This document shows positions 8,704-18,543 of a DNA stretch of 64,000 nt, in pieces (positions within the stretch are counted from its first letter, which is position 1; each line of letters begins with the position of its first letter). This stretch comes from Gallionellaceae bacterium (GTDB taxonomy: Bacteria; Pseudomonadota; Gammaproteobacteria; Burkholderiales; Thiobacillaceae). The stretch lies in contig JAQTLU010000003.1 of the NCBI GenBank assembly GCA_028714735.1, positions 186,001 through 250,000 on the forward strand. Direction: 5' to 3'. Under the pieces are notes generated by a model. That model searched no databases. It saw only the letters and a list, made by a program, of their open reading frames with translations, and was not told where the DNA came from. The translations under genes were made by a program, and so were the position numbers.

Positions 8704-8742
8704 CAGACAATTTGTGCCAGGCAAAACCTGAATTTCTATACA

Positions 8743-11700
8743 TCAGGCGGCTCCCAGTACCATGAGCATTACCTTCTCAAGCCGACTCCGGCTGGCTGCT
8801 CTTATCTGATGCAGTCCAACTTCCCTCGCCATGGCTGATATCGCGCTTTCACCCATGGGGCCGACCGCGATCACGCTCTTCGCCAGTGCGCACAGTTCCG
8901 CCATACAAATCTCATCCACCGTCCTGGCCGAATCCCCAGCCGCCCGCCGAAACACGATAGGCCCCTCCGGGCTTTGCCCTTTCGGCCAGTAGAACGTCCC
9001 CACATCCTCCTCGGTCCTTCTGAATCCCTTGGTGGCCATCGCCTCGATCCGCTCCCGGATGCGTGAGCCGGTACGTTGCCAGCCATGTGCCCTGGCGATG
9101 CGGCGGGCGAGCACCGCGTCCAGTACCGGGCCTTCGATCTCGACCACGTGGGCAATCATGTGTGCAAGGATCGGGTCGTAGGCGGCATCGAAAAATGCAT
9201 CGACATCGACGCCATCGACCACGGACAGGGGGTCGGCTTCGGTGAAGTACGTGGTAGACGTGGGCAGCGTTTCGGAAACGTTCCTGGCGTAAACCTCGGT
9301 GGTTTCCTGGGTCTGACCCCCTTGGGGCTGCCGTCCGTCCGGAGGCGAGATGACGATGTGGTCGTCGCTCTCCACTGCCTGGGCCTTGGCGATGGCTTCT
9401 TCCGCCGCCAGTCGCGTGGCCTCTCTTTCAGCTGCTTCCGCGCGATTCGCCCGGCTGGCGTCCAGCAAGCCCCGCAACCTGGCGTCCAGCTTTTCCAAGG
9501 TGCCGGCGGAATCGATCCACCAGTCCGTCGACCAGACCCGCAGGATGTCCCAGCCGAGGCCGCGCAGCACTTGTTCCCGCAACTTGTCGCGGTCGCGGGC
9601 GGTGGCCGAGCGGTGGTAGGTGGCGCCGTCGCATTCGATGCCGCTCAGGTAGATACCCTTGGCATCGGGATGGACGACGGCCAGGTCGATCCGGAAGGTC
9701 GACGCGCCGATCTGGGTGTGCAGTTCCCATTTCTTACTGGCGAGTGCGGCGGCGACAGCCTCCTCGAATGGGCTCTCGAAATCGCCCCGGCTGCCTTCAG
9801 TGCTCTCGGCCAGGGCGCGCGCGCCGCGTTCGGCGAATTCGAGGAACAGCTTGAGGTCGCGCACGCCCATGGCCTGGGTTCGCGCCAGGTCCATCTGCTC
9901 GGCCTTGAGACTGGAGAACACGCGCAGTTCGTGGCGGGCACGGGTGATGGCGACGTTCAGGCGCCGCTCGCCGCCGGCCCGGTTCATGGGGCCGAAATTC
10001 ATCGATACCGCGCCATGCAGGTCCGGGCCGTAGGTGATGGAGAAGTACATGATGTCCCGCTCGTCGCCCTGGACGCTTTCCAGGTTCTTGACGAACACGG
10101 GTTCCAGTTCGCTATCCGAAAACCAGGGTTCGATGGCCGGGTCCTTGCGCCGTTCTTCGTCCAACAGATCCTCGATGAGCCCCTGTTGTTCGCTGTTGAA
10201 GGTGACCACGCCGATGGTCAGCCTGGACTCGCGGAAACCCGGCGACTTGAGGCGCCCGACCAGATCGGCGACCAAGGCCTTGGCTTCGGGCGTGTTGATG
10301 CGTGCCCCGCCCTTTTCATAGACGCCATCGACGCCATGGAAGCTCACCGCCCGATCCTGGGTGACGGGCGACGGGAAGGTCACCAGCGAGCCGCCGTAAT
10401 AGCGGTGGTTGGAAAAGGCGATCAGGCTCTCGTTGCGGCTGCGGTAATGCCAGGCCAGGTTCATGGTGGGCAGGCTGGCGCCCAGGCACTCGTCCAGGAT
10501 GCTCTCCAGGTCGCCTTCGACATCCTCGTCGTCCAGGTCCGATTCGGCCCGGTCGAAGAAATTGGTCGGCGGTAGTTGCTTGGGGTCGCCCACCATGACC
10601 ACCTGCTTGCCCCGCGCGATGGCGCCAACCGCGTCCCATACTGGTATCTGGGAGGCCTCGTCGAAGACCACCAGGTCGAAGCTGGTGGCATCGGCGGCCA
10701 GGTATTGGGCAATCGACAGGGGGCTCATGAGCAGGCAGGGCGTCAGCTTGGTCAGCACGCTCGGGATGCTGGTCATCAGCGTGCGCAACGGCATGTGGCG
10801 CTTCTTCTTGTTCATTTCGTGACGCAGGATGCCCCACTCAGAGTTTCGGGTGACGTCGTCCTGGCTGGGCATTCCAGCACAGAGGCGCGCCCGTATCCAG
10901 TCGCGGGTGAGCGCGGTGAAGCGCTCGTCCAGGGCCCGGAAATCGTCGATGCGCTTTTCGTGCTCGGCCGAGACGAAGGAGCGGATCACCGGCTCTTCAT
11001 CCACCACCGCGTTGAGCCACCAGCGGCTGTAGGCGGTTTCGAAGGCACGGCGCACCTGGTCATCGGCCACCGTACCGTTCTCGATGCCGGCGACCAATGG
11101 CGCCAGACCCAGCACCCTGGCCTGGCCGCTGACCTTGCGCCAGGCGCACCAGGCATGCAGCCGATTTTCGGATCGAACGATTGCCTCGCAGTGCTGGATA
11201 AGCGCGTCGAGGGTCTGCTCGCCGAACTCGGTCTTGGCCGCATCCGAAAAACCGCCCGCGGCGGCCAGTCGGTCGATAGCCGGCTGCAAGCTTCCCCAGG
11301 CTTGGAGGTAGGTCTCACCCGCACCTGCGATGGGGCCGCTTGGCTCCAATAGTGCGTTGCCCGCGCCGATGAGCCGTTCCAATGCGGACTTGATGGACCC
11401 GATGTCCTCCGGCGTGGTGGCGAGATTCGCGATGGCCGCCGAGATGGAGGCCTGGAACTTCAATGCTTTCTCTACCTCGCCGACGCGGGTCTTCAGTCCG
11501 TTCCAAAGACCGGCCGTGACCTCCATCAGGTCGTCGTAGTCGGCGAGTCTTTGTTCGACTACGGCCCGCTCACGCAGATGCCGATAGTCCGCCGACAGCG
11601 CGGTGCCGCAATCCCCTGCCGCGACGGCGTCGTGATCGCCGTCCAAGGCGCCGGATTCCCTGATTACTTGCATGGCCTCCTGGAAGCGTAGCGCGGCCGC

Positions 11701-14700
11701 CAATGTTTCGCTTCGCGTCGCCAGCCCCGACCACAGTGATTCGGTGGCGGGGACCAGGTATTCCAGCGCCGCCAACTGGCTGTCCAGGGTGTGCAGAGTC
11801 CGCATTCGGGCCAATTCATGGGCCAGGCGCTCGCCGCAACGGCCATCGGCAATCGGTTCGAAGCCCGTCTCTTCCCACGGTTGTTCGTTTCTGGCGACGC
11901 TCAGCGCCATCTGGAAACGCAGGGCGCAATGGGCCAGATCGGGCTTGGTTTTCAGGCCGGCCCATAGGCCATCCGTAGCGGTGTTCAGGTCGAGCGCCGT
12001 CGTTTCCGCACGCAAGGCGCGAATCTTGACCAAGGTGCGGAGGTCCTGGGCGACATCCGGTTCTCCCTCGCTCGCCACCACGGCGTCGAGGGTTTTGCGG
12101 ATCTTGCGTTTCGCCAGCCAGGATAGCGGCCATACGGCTTTCTCGGCCTTGGACCACTCGCGCAGGAGTTGGGATACGTTCAACTGCTCGACCTGCTCGT
12201 CGTACTGGACAGAGAGTTGTTTCGTCTCCTGGTCGATGTTTTCCAGTAAGCCCAATCCCTTCTTGAGCTCCAACACTGTCGCCATGGTCCAGGGCTGGCC
12301 AAGCTGGGCATGGATTTCCCGACGCTGCTGCAACAACTGCAAGCCATGTTTGCAGGCGCCGACTACCGAATCCGGCCAGGCCGGCGAGAGCGCCGCGCTG
12401 TGTTCCCGGTGTTCCGCCAACAGCGCGCAACCTTCTTGCAGCCGGTCGGCCAGCGTTTTCGCGTCTGACCGCAAGACGAATCGCCAATCCCGTCCGGCGG
12501 CCTGGGGCAAGGTTCGGGCCAGGATGGCCAACGCCCCTCGGACCCGCCGGTTTGGCGGCAGCGATGGCAACCCGACTGCCTGGGCGAAGCTTTCATAAGC
12601 TTGTGTCGCCGCTTGAGCGGCGGAAATCGCGCCCCGCGCGGTGTCGATCAGGCCATGTTGCCAACTCGGGGACCAGTCGTCGTGACCGATGGCCGCGAGC
12701 GGGTGGCTGAGCAGGGCATCCCGTCCCACGGCTCGGGCATTTACTTCCAGGCGGTCGGCGACTTCCCTGAAGGTCTCCATGGCGGCGAAGTCGTGGACAT
12801 CGGGATTGCCCCAGGACAGTTCCAAGCGCGGCAACGCCACGCCGTCGACGACGCGACCGATCGCCTCGAAGATGGTCATGCCGTTAGCGTGGCGATGGTG
12901 CAGCCGCTCGGCATAGCCATTGAGCTGGTCGCGCAGTTTTCTCAAACGCAGCGCTTCCGCCTGCCAGGCTTCCGGATCGACTGTTCCCTTTGCCTCCCAT
13001 GTCTTCTGGAATTGCGCCAGTACGTCGAGCTTCCGGGCCTTGTTGGAGTGAAGCTCCAGGCAGAACTCGCCCAGCCCCACCTCGCGTAAGCGCCGGTAGA
13101 CGACATCGAGGGCCGCGATCTTTTCCGAAACGAACAGCACCCGCTTGTCTTCCGCCAAGCATTGGGCGATCAGGTTGGCGATGGTCTGGCTCTTGCCGGT
13201 GCCGGGCGGTCCGACCAGGACGAAGTCCTTGCCGCGCGCAGCCGCCATGATGGCGGAGAGTTGAGAAGAGTCAGCGGGCAAGGGGCAAAAGGTTCGCTCC
13301 GGCAGCAATTCGCTGTCGAGCCGCCTGGGATTAGGAAAGTCGAGCCCGGAAGGGTAGCTCTCGCGCGGTGTATCGATCAGGTGGCGAACGACCGGATTTT
13401 CGCGTAGCTGATCGGTGCGCTCGGTCAAATCCTTCCACATCAGGTGCTTGGCAAAGGAGAACATCGCCAGCACGACGTCTTCCGCCACCTCCCAGCCTTT
13501 GATGTCCCGCACCGCGTGGGAGACCGATTTCCAGATGCCCGCCACATCCAGGCCGGCATCGTCCTTGGGCAGTTCGCCGTCGGCCACGCCCAGGTTCAGC
13601 TTGAAGTCCTGGCGCAGCATTTCGATCAATGTCGGATTGAAGCGAGGCTCGTCGTCGTGAAGAGTCAGCATGAAGCCCGAGCGCACGCTCCGGCGGGTCA
13701 GGTTCACGGGAACAAGTATCAGCGGTGCGCGATAGCGCTGGTCGGCCTTGTCTTCACGGGTCCAGGATAGAAAACCGATGGCGAGAAACAGGGTGTTTGC
13801 GCCGCCTTCCTGCAAGGTGGACCGGGCCGAGCGAAACAACTCCACGAGCCGGGTATCCACTTCTTCCTGCGGCAGGTCCACGAACACCTCGCGGCGCTGC
13901 AAGGCCTCGCGAGCATGTTCCCATCGCACATTCTCCCGCTCGCGACTTTCATGGATCGCCAGATTCCGTGGATCGGCACCATCCATGAGGTCGGGCCTGG
14001 CCAGCAGCCGTACGGGTTGGCCATCGGAAAGCAAATCTTCCAAGGCGCCCGGGTCTGGCGCTTCCAACTTGATCGCCTTCTTGCCGCCCCGGAAGTTCAG
14101 CAGGTTGTTGCGCAGGGAGAGGTCCAGCAACTTGCGTTGCCAACGCGCCAGTCGATCCTTGGGATTAAGCGTGGCCGGGTCTGGCTCGACAGCCACATCG
14201 TCATCCGGCAGGTCAGGGGCCTCGTCGAAGACAGGTTCGACGGCTGGCGCGGCCTCGACAGGCGTTGCCGCCACGCGCACCTCGGCGCTGGCCAGCGGCT
14301 TGATCCGCTGTAGCCGTGCCCGGCGGATGTCCACGGCCAGTTCGAAGGCTTCTTCATTTTCCTCGGCGACATGCTGCGCTCCGAGTTGCACCGCGTAGGA
14401 GAAGGTCGGCGCTGGCCGGTGCGTGGCCACCGTGGTCTCGAAGAGCACCAACTCCTTGAGCTTGATCCGTTTGCGCAAGGCGGTAATATCGTCGACCACG
14501 GAGGTTGAAAATTCTTCGTTCTTGAGCCAGACGCCGGCAAAGGCATGCCCCTTTGTAAAGACCAGCAACGGGTTCAAGCCGGCCTGCTCGATAGCAGAAC
14601 AGAACAAAAGTGCGAGATCGAGGCAGGTGGCCAAGCCCGACTCGGCGATTTGATCCGGGCCGCGTACTTTTTGGCCGACATGCTCGAAGCTGGCAGGCGG

Positions 14701-15321
14701 CAGGGCATAGTCCAGCCCCATTGCCGCCACTGCGCTCCAGATACCGGAAGTCAGTTCCCAGGCGCGTTTGGCTCCATCCTTATAACCATCCAGCGCCGGA
14801 TTCTTGCTGTTCTTGCGAAGAACCTCGGCGGTTTGTTTGAGTACCCGTTCGACCGCGGGTTCGTTCGGTTGGACGAAGGCGGCGACCATGTCTGGCAAGT
14901 GCGATAAACCGCCCCATTGGTTCCGCGGCAGGAGTTCCACAGTTTGTTCGAGCCGGGCCAGTTCATCGCCGGCCTCGCCACGGCAGCGCAAGACGAACGA
15001 AACTGTCGCCGTCTCAGCTTCAGTGAGTCGTGACAGCAGAGCGCCATCGAGTTGCACATCCAAATCTGTGATGTGGCAACACTGGCCTGCATTTACGGCA
15101 TCGATATGCCATTGCTTGGTTTTCAGGAATGCGGGGGTCGATTCGATACTGAGGTCGAGTTCCTTTTCGTCATCAGCAGAATCATTGTTGATGCTCAACT
15201 CCCGGAGCATCGGGACAGCATTCTGAAAATCGGCAAGATTCAGCTTCGCGCCCAATGCGGCGGCAATGGCCAGAAGCGGTTTCTTGGACGCAGATTCACC
15301 AGTCTGTTCGGTGTCGTTCAT
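8743..15321 (-). CDS. Giant DUF4011 / SF1 helicase / Vsr-like nuclease / DUF3320 protein
   Basis: A 2192-aa protein. A Cys/His-containing block at about 234-259 (TCLDLALLFCSAI then GHAFAG) looks like a transglutaminase-type fold. The DUF4011 region follows, with RWQRKLLDLSLRNNLLNFR as its hallmark. The superfamily 1 helicase core has Walker A GPPGTGKSQ near 700, DEASQIP near 1555, GDPKQLPPT near 1580, QGDERD and LNVAITRAR. A Vsr/DUF559-like PD-(D/E)xK nuclease near 1880-1950 has RIDLAV, IECDG and ATYHRSATARDRDK. DUF3320 lies near 2045-2160. The start ATG has GGGA just upstream. Proteins of this layout are recurrent in defence islands; I infer nucleic-acid sensing or cleavage. A long coiled-coil-like helical insert, about 900-1500, separates the helicase motifs. 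Confidence 0.85.
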   Translation of the reverse strand: MNDTEQTGESASKKPLLAIAAALGAKLNLADFQNAVPMLRELSINNDSADDEKELDLSIESTPAFLKTKQWHIDAVNAGQCCHITDLDVQLDGALLSRLTEAETATVSFVLRCRGEAGDELARLEQTVELLPRNQWGGLSHLPDMVAAFVQPNEPAVERVLKQTAEVLRKNSKNPALDGYKDGAKRAWELTSGIWSAVAAMGLDYALPPASFEHVGQKVRGPDQIAESGLATCLDLALLFCSAIEQAGLNPLLVFTKGHAFAGVWLKNEEFSTSVVDDITALRKRIKLKELVLFETTVATHRPAPTFSYAVQLGAQHVAEENEEAFELAVDIRRARLQRIKPLASAEVRVAATPVEAAPAVEPVFDEAPDLPDDDVAVEPDPATLNPKDRLARWQRKLLDLSLRNNLLNFRGGKKAIKLEAPDPGALEDLLSDGQPVRLLARPDLMDGADPRNLAIHESRERENVRWEHAREALQRREVFVDLPQEEVDTRLVELFRSARSTLQEGGANTLFLAIGFLSWTREDKADQRYRAPLILVPVNLTRRSVRSGFMLTLHDDEPRFNPTLIEMLRQDFKLNLGVADGELPKDDAGLDVAGIWKSVSHAVRDIKGWEVAEDVVLAMFSFAKHLMWKDLTERTDQLRENPVVRHLIDTPRESYPSGLDFPNPRRLDSELLPERTFCPLPADSSQLSAIMAAARGKDFVLVGPPGTGKSQTIANLIAQCLAEDKRVLFVSEKIAALDVVYRRLREVGLGEFCLELHSNKARKLDVLAQFQKTWEAKGTVDPEAWQAEALRLRKLRDQLNGYAERLHHRHANGMTIFEAIGRVVDGVALPRLELSWGNPDVHDFAAMETFREVADRLEVNARAVGRDALLSHPLAAIGHDDWSPSWQHGLIDTARGAISAAQAATQAYESFAQAVGLPSLPPNRRVRGALAILARTLPQAAGRDWRFVLRSDAKTLADRLQEGCALLAEHREHSAALSPAWPDSVVGACKHGLQLLQQRREIHAQLGQPWTMATVLELKKGLGLLENIDQETKQLSVQYDEQVEQLNVSQLLREWSKAEKAVWPLSWLAKRKIRKTLDAVVASEGEPDVAQDLRTLVKIRALRAETTALDLNTATDGLWAGLKTKPDLAHCALRFQMALSVARNEQPWEETGFEPIADGRCGERLAHELARMRTLHTLDSQLAALEYLVPATESLWSGLATRSETLAAALRFQEAMQVIRESGALDGDHDAVAAGDCGTALSADYRHLRERAVVEQRLADYDDLMEVTAGLWNGLKTRVGEVEKALKFQASISAAIANLATTPEDIGSIKSALERLIGAGNALLEPSGPIAGAGETYLQAWGSLQPAIDRLAAAGGFSDAAKTEFGEQTLDALIQHCEAIVRSENRLHAWCAWRKVSGQARVLGLAPLVAGIENGTVADDQVRRAFETAYSRWWLNAVVDEEPVIRSFVSAEHEKRIDDFRALDERFTALTRDWIRARLCAGMPSQDDVTRNSEWGILRHEMNKKKRHMPLRTLMTSIPSVLTKLTPCLLMSPLSIAQYLAADATSFDLVVFDEASQIPVWDAVGAIARGKQVVMVGDPKQLPPTNFFDRAESDLDDEDVEGDLESILDECLGASLPTMNLAWHYRSRNESLIAFSNHRYYGGSLVTFPSPVTQDRAVSFHGVDGVYEKGGARINTPEAKALVADLVGRLKSPGFRESRLTIGVVTFNSEQQGLIEDLLDEERRKDPAIEPWFSDSELEPVFVKNLESVQGDERDIMYFSITYGPDLHGAVSMNFGPMNRAGGERRLNVAITRARHELRVFSSLKAEQMDLARTQAMGVRDLKLFLEFAERGARALAESTEGSRGDFESPFEEAVAAALASKKWELHTQIGASTFRIDLAVVHPDAKGIYLSGIECDGATYHRSATARDRDKLREQVLRGLGWDILRVWSTDWWIDSAGTLEKLDARLRGLLDASRANRAEAAEREATRLAAEEAIAKAQAVESDDHIVISPPDGRQPQGGQTQETTEVYARNVSETLPTSTTYFTEADPLSVVDGVDVDAFFDAAYDPILAHMIAHVVEIEGPVLDAVLARRIARAHGWQRTGSRIRERIEAMATKGFRRTEEDVGTFYWPKGQSPEGPIVFRRAAGDSARTVDEICMAELCALAKSVIAVGPMGESAISAMAREVGLHQIRAASRSRLEKVMLMVLGAA

Positions 15322-15753
15322 TTCCCTGTCCCTGTCGGAACCAGAATTTGGCCTTTTTTATGTCAACCATGGCTCATTCTGGAAAGAATAGCGACGCCCC
15401 AGTTGTTTGGCGTCGAGAAATACATCTTGTCACACCTGAGTTCTGGGTCAATGGTCGGCGGTTGATCCGTTGTCTGCCGAATGAGTCACACGGAGCCAGT
15501 GGCCGTACTTTCCGACCTTGCCTGCCCTGTTGTTGTCGGCTTCTGGAGATATATCGGCCAGACAAATCCACATCTCCCAGGCGCCGCAATAGACAACTTC
15601 TGGCCAGTCCCGGCCCTAGGATCGGGTGGATCGGAAGGACTATTTTGGCCGAAAACCAAAGACAGTAGGCTATTGCCCTTGATAGCCCGAAATGAACCAA
15701 CAGCCGTCGAATTGATCAGGCCATCTAGCTACCCGCACCCTGTACAATCCAGC
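15322..15753. other. Gene-free divergent intergenic region
   Basis: This is the 432-bp gap between the large helicase gene (minus strand) and dbpA (plus strand). I see no protein family in any frame. The minus strand has a consensus TTGACA at 15366-15361, which could be a -35 element for the helicase gene, although no good -10 follows it. A hairpin CGACGCC/GGCGTCG (15392-15398 and 15409-15415) is nearby. The right end probably marks the edge of the accessory region. Confidence 0.4.
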
Positions 15754-17277
15754 ATGCCTCAATCTCAAGTTCCCCCTCCCGCCGACACTTCGTTCGCCAG
15801 CCTGCCGCTGAAGCCGGCCGACCTGGCCAACCTGAACCAGCTCGGCTATCTGGAGATGACCCCGATCCAGGCCGCCAGCCTGCCCATCACCCTGGCCGGC
15901 CACGACCTGATCGCCCAGGCCAAGACCGGCAGCGGCAAGACGGCGGTGTTCGCCCTGACCCTGCTCGACAACCTGGATGTGCGCGACCTCTCGGTGCAGG
16001 CCATGGTGCTGTGCCCGACCCGCGAGCTGGCCGACCAGGTGACCCAGGAGATCCGCCGCCTGGCGCGCAGCCGGGACAACGTCAAGGTGCTGTCCCTGGT
16101 CGGCGGCACCACCATGCGGCCGCAGATGGGCAGCCTGCTGCACGGTGCCCACATCGTGGTCGGTACGCCGGGCCGCATCATGGACCACCTGCAACGCGAG
16201 AGCCTGGACCTGTCCGCGCTCAACACCCTGGTCCTGGACGAGGCCGACCGCATGCTCGACATGGGTTTCTTCGACGATATCGTCTACGTGGCCAAACGCT
16301 GCCCGAGTAAACGCCAGACCATGCTGTTTTCCGCCACCTATCCGGAAGGCATCGCCCAGTTGTGTCGGCAGTTCATGCGCCAGCCGAAGGAGGTCAAGCT
16401 CACCGAGCGGCATGCCGCCGACAAGATCCGCCAGCGCTTCTACGAGGTCGCCAACGAGGACCGCCTGGCGGCCGTCGCCACCCTGCTCAACCACTATCGC
16501 CCGGTCAGCAGCCTGGCCTTCTGCAATACCCGCCAGCAATGCCGCGACCTGCTCAAGGTGCTGCGCGAGCAGGGTTTCCATGCCCTCGCCCTGCACGGCG
16601 AACTGGAGCAGCGCGAGCGCGACCAGGTCCTGGTCCAGTTCGCCAACCGCAGTTGCTCGGTGCTGGTGGCGACCGACGTGGCCGCGCGCGGGCTCGACAT
16701 CGCCCAGCTGGAGGCGGTGATCAACGTCGACGTGACGCCCGACCCCGAGGTTTACATCCACCGCATCGGCCGCACCGGCCGCGCCGACCAGGACGGCTGG
16801 GCGCTCAGCCTGGCGAGCAAGAACCAGATGCGTCGGGTCGACAACATCGCCAAGGAAACCGGCACCACGGTCGAATGGCATCCCATCGCCGAACTGGCCG
16901 CGACCAGCGATGAGCCCTTGCTGCCGCCCATGGCCACCCTGCAGATACTGGGCGGGCGCAAGGACAAGATCCGACCCGGCGACGTGCTGGGCGCGCTTAC
17001 CGGCGAAGCCGGCTTTGCGGCCGACCAGATCGGCAAGATCCAGGTCAGCGAAACCACCACCTATGTCGCGGTGGCGCGCGCTATCGCCCAGGAGGCGCAG
17101 CGCAAGCTGGCGGCCGGCAAGCTCAAGGGCAAGAGCGTGAAGGTGCGCATCCTGGAAATCTCCGGCGAGGCGCCTGCGAACGCGCCTTCCCGCGCCAACG
17201 CCAGCATCCGGCGGCGGCCCAAGGCGGAGCCGGACAGTCCGGCTCCCGCATCGCCGCGCCGACGCAGACCCGGTTGA
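15754..17277 (+). CDS. dbpA: ATP-dependent DEAD-box RNA helicase DbpA
   Basis: A 507-aa DEAD-box helicase that in other bacteria acts on 23S rRNA during large-subunit assembly. Motifs in order: Q motif (SFASLPLKPADLANLNQLGY, then TPIQ), AKTGSGKT, PTRELADQV, VLDEADRML, SATYPEG and HRIGRTGR. The C-terminal 75 residues before the basic tail (ILGGRKDKIRPGDVLGALTG onwards) form the DbpA RNA-binding domain that recognises 23S hairpin 92. This sets it apart from RhlE, SrmB or CsdA. The frame is open upstream to 15481, but homology starts right after the ATG at 15754, so I choose that start. A basic tail (RRRPKAEPDSP) ends the protein. Confidence 0.92.
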   Translation: MPQSQVPPPADTSFASLPLKPADLANLNQLGYLEMTPIQAASLPITLAGHDLIAQAKTGSGKTAVFALTLLDNLDVRDLSVQAMVLCPTRELADQVTQEIRRLARSRDNVKVLSLVGGTTMRPQMGSLLHGAHIVVGTPGRIMDHLQRESLDLSALNTLVLDEADRMLDMGFFDDIVYVAKRCPSKRQTMLFSATYPEGIAQLCRQFMRQPKEVKLTERHAADKIRQRFYEVANEDRLAAVATLLNHYRPVSSLAFCNTRQQCRDLLKVLREQGFHALALHGELEQRERDQVLVQFANRSCSVLVATDVAARGLDIAQLEAVINVDVTPDPEVYIHRIGRTGRADQDGWALSLASKNQMRRVDNIAKETGTTVEWHPIAELAATSDEPLLPPMATLQILGGRKDKIRPGDVLGALTGEAGFAADQIGKIQVSETTTYVAVARAIAQEAQRKLAAGKLKGKSVKVRILEISGEAPANAPSRANASIRRRPKAEPDSPAPASPRRRRPG

Positions 17278-17348
17278 ACCGGACGACTGGCTGCCTGCCG
17301 AGGCGGGCATGACCCATAGACATTGACCTGACACGACGAGACCCAATC

Positions 17349-17738
17349 ATGAAATGGCTGTTCCGTAGCTTCTTCAAGACCCTGCGCCTGGTATTGGGCC
17401 CCTTCCTGCTGCTCAAGGAGCGGATGAACGTCCCCGAAGGCCTGGCCCGTGCCCCCGAGTCCCAGCAGGAGGTCGACCGGCAATGCCGTGACCTGGCCCT
17501 GTACCAGTTCCAGACCTGTCCGTTCTGCATCAAGGTGCGCCAGGAGTTGCGCCGCCTGTCGCTCAACATCGAACTGCGCGACGCCCAGCATGACGCCGGC
17601 CACCGCGAGGCCTTGCTGGAAGGCGGCGGCCGCAGCATGGTGCCCTGTCTGCGCATCCTCGACGGACAGGGCAACAACCGCTGGCTGTACGAATCCGGCG
17701 ACATCATCGAATACCTGCGCGGGCGCTTCACCGCTTGA
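17349..17738 (+). CDS. Glutaredoxin-like protein with CPFC motif
   Basis: A 129-aa protein with an N-terminal hydrophobic helix (about residues 8-23) and a thioredoxin-fold domain from about residue 45. LYQFQTCPFCIKVRQEL carries a dithiol CPFC active site. VPCL gives the cis-Pro loop, and WLYESGDIIEYL is the C-terminal helix found in the N-terminal half of glutathione S-transferases and in glutaredoxins. Probably a membrane-attached thiol-disulfide reductase; the substrate is unknown. The stop overlaps the TTG start of the following exonuclease gene, so the two are likely co-translated. No strong ribosome-binding site is visible before the ATG. Confidence 0.8.
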   Translation: MKWLFRSFFKTLRLVLGPFLLLKERMNVPEGLARAPESQQEVDRQCRDLALYQFQTCPFCIKVRQELRRLSLNIELRDAQHDAGHREALLEGGGRSMVPCLRILDGQGNNRWLYESGDIIEYLRGRFTA

Positions 17739-18352
17739 ACACCTCGCCGACCCAGCCAGTCGGTGCGATTTCCCGCGAGGAGATCGCGGAACTGCCGATC
17801 CGGCGTTACGAAGGCAAGGTATCGCTGGTCGCCACGCCCGAGGCGCTGGCGCAGGCCATGGCCGACATCCGCCAGGAGCGCGTGCTCGGTTTCGACACCG
17901 AGACCCGGCCCTCGTTCAGGAAGGGCGAAAGCCACCTGCCCTGCCTGGTCCAGGTCGCCACGGCCCGGGCGGTGTACCTGTTCCAGTTGCGCCAGGTCGA
18001 CTGTTCCGAGGCCCTCGCCGAGGTCATGGCCGAACCCGGCATCGTCAAGGCGGGCGTGGCGCTGGCGCACGACCTGCGCCAGCTCGGCCAGGTGTTTCCG
18101 ATCACGGCGAGATCCGTGCTCGACCTCGGTATCGTGGCCAGGCGTAACGACATAGACCAGACCGGCCTGCGCAACCTGGCCGGGATTCTTCTTGGCATCC
18201 GCATTCCCAAGGGTTCGCGCACCTCCAATTGGGCCGCACCCAGCCTGTCGCCGGCGCAGATCAATTATGCCGCCACGGATGCCTGGGTCAGTCGCGAGTT
18301 ATACTTATGCTTTCAAAGGCTTGGCCTGTTGATAAGCGGACATGATCAATAG
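17735..18352 (+). CDS. DEDDy-type 3'-5' exonuclease (RNase D-like domain)
   Basis: A 205-aa single-domain exonuclease. ExoI is LGFDTETRPSF (Asp54, Glu56). ExoII is AGVALAHDLRQL near 105-116. ExoIII is NYAATDAWVSREL, giving the Y-x(3)-D pattern of DEDDy enzymes. It lacks the HRDC domains of full RNase D (about 370 aa) and so matches the short RNase D-like group that degrades nucleic acid 3' ends. The TTG start overlaps the preceding stop (TTGA). The first possible ATG lies after the region needed for the first strand, so TTG is preferred. Substrate (RNA or DNA) cannot be told from sequence. Confidence 0.82.
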   Translation: MNTSPTQPVGAISREEIAELPIRRYEGKVSLVATPEALAQAMADIRQERVLGFDTETRPSFRKGESHLPCLVQVATARAVYLFQLRQVDCSEALAEVMAEPGIVKAGVALAHDLRQLGQVFPITARSVLDLGIVARRNDIDQTGLRNLAGILLGIRIPKGSRTSNWAAPSLSPAQINYAATDAWVSRELYLCFQRLGLLISGHDQ

Positions 18353-18543
18353 CCGGGCGCAAATTCAATAACCTGCTCCGGGGTGATGATTGCCAGTTCA
18401 GGAACGGCGCTGGATAGCGAATAATCAGCGCCGATCCCATAAAACGCGCAAACTGACGGATACGGAGTAAACCCGAACCGCCATGGCGACCGTTGCCACC
18501 TGAGTGGAAACGACGTCACCGGCGGGGATAAGGAGCCATTAAG

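Noticed and set aside
323-8707. Direct repeat ATCATGATCAGA at 323-334 and 8696-8707, with partly similar sequence after it, as possible island attachment sites.
   Set aside because: Twelve-base repeats are expected many times by chance in 64 kb, and the right copy lies between two genes of one operon, a poor boundary. Kept only as a note.
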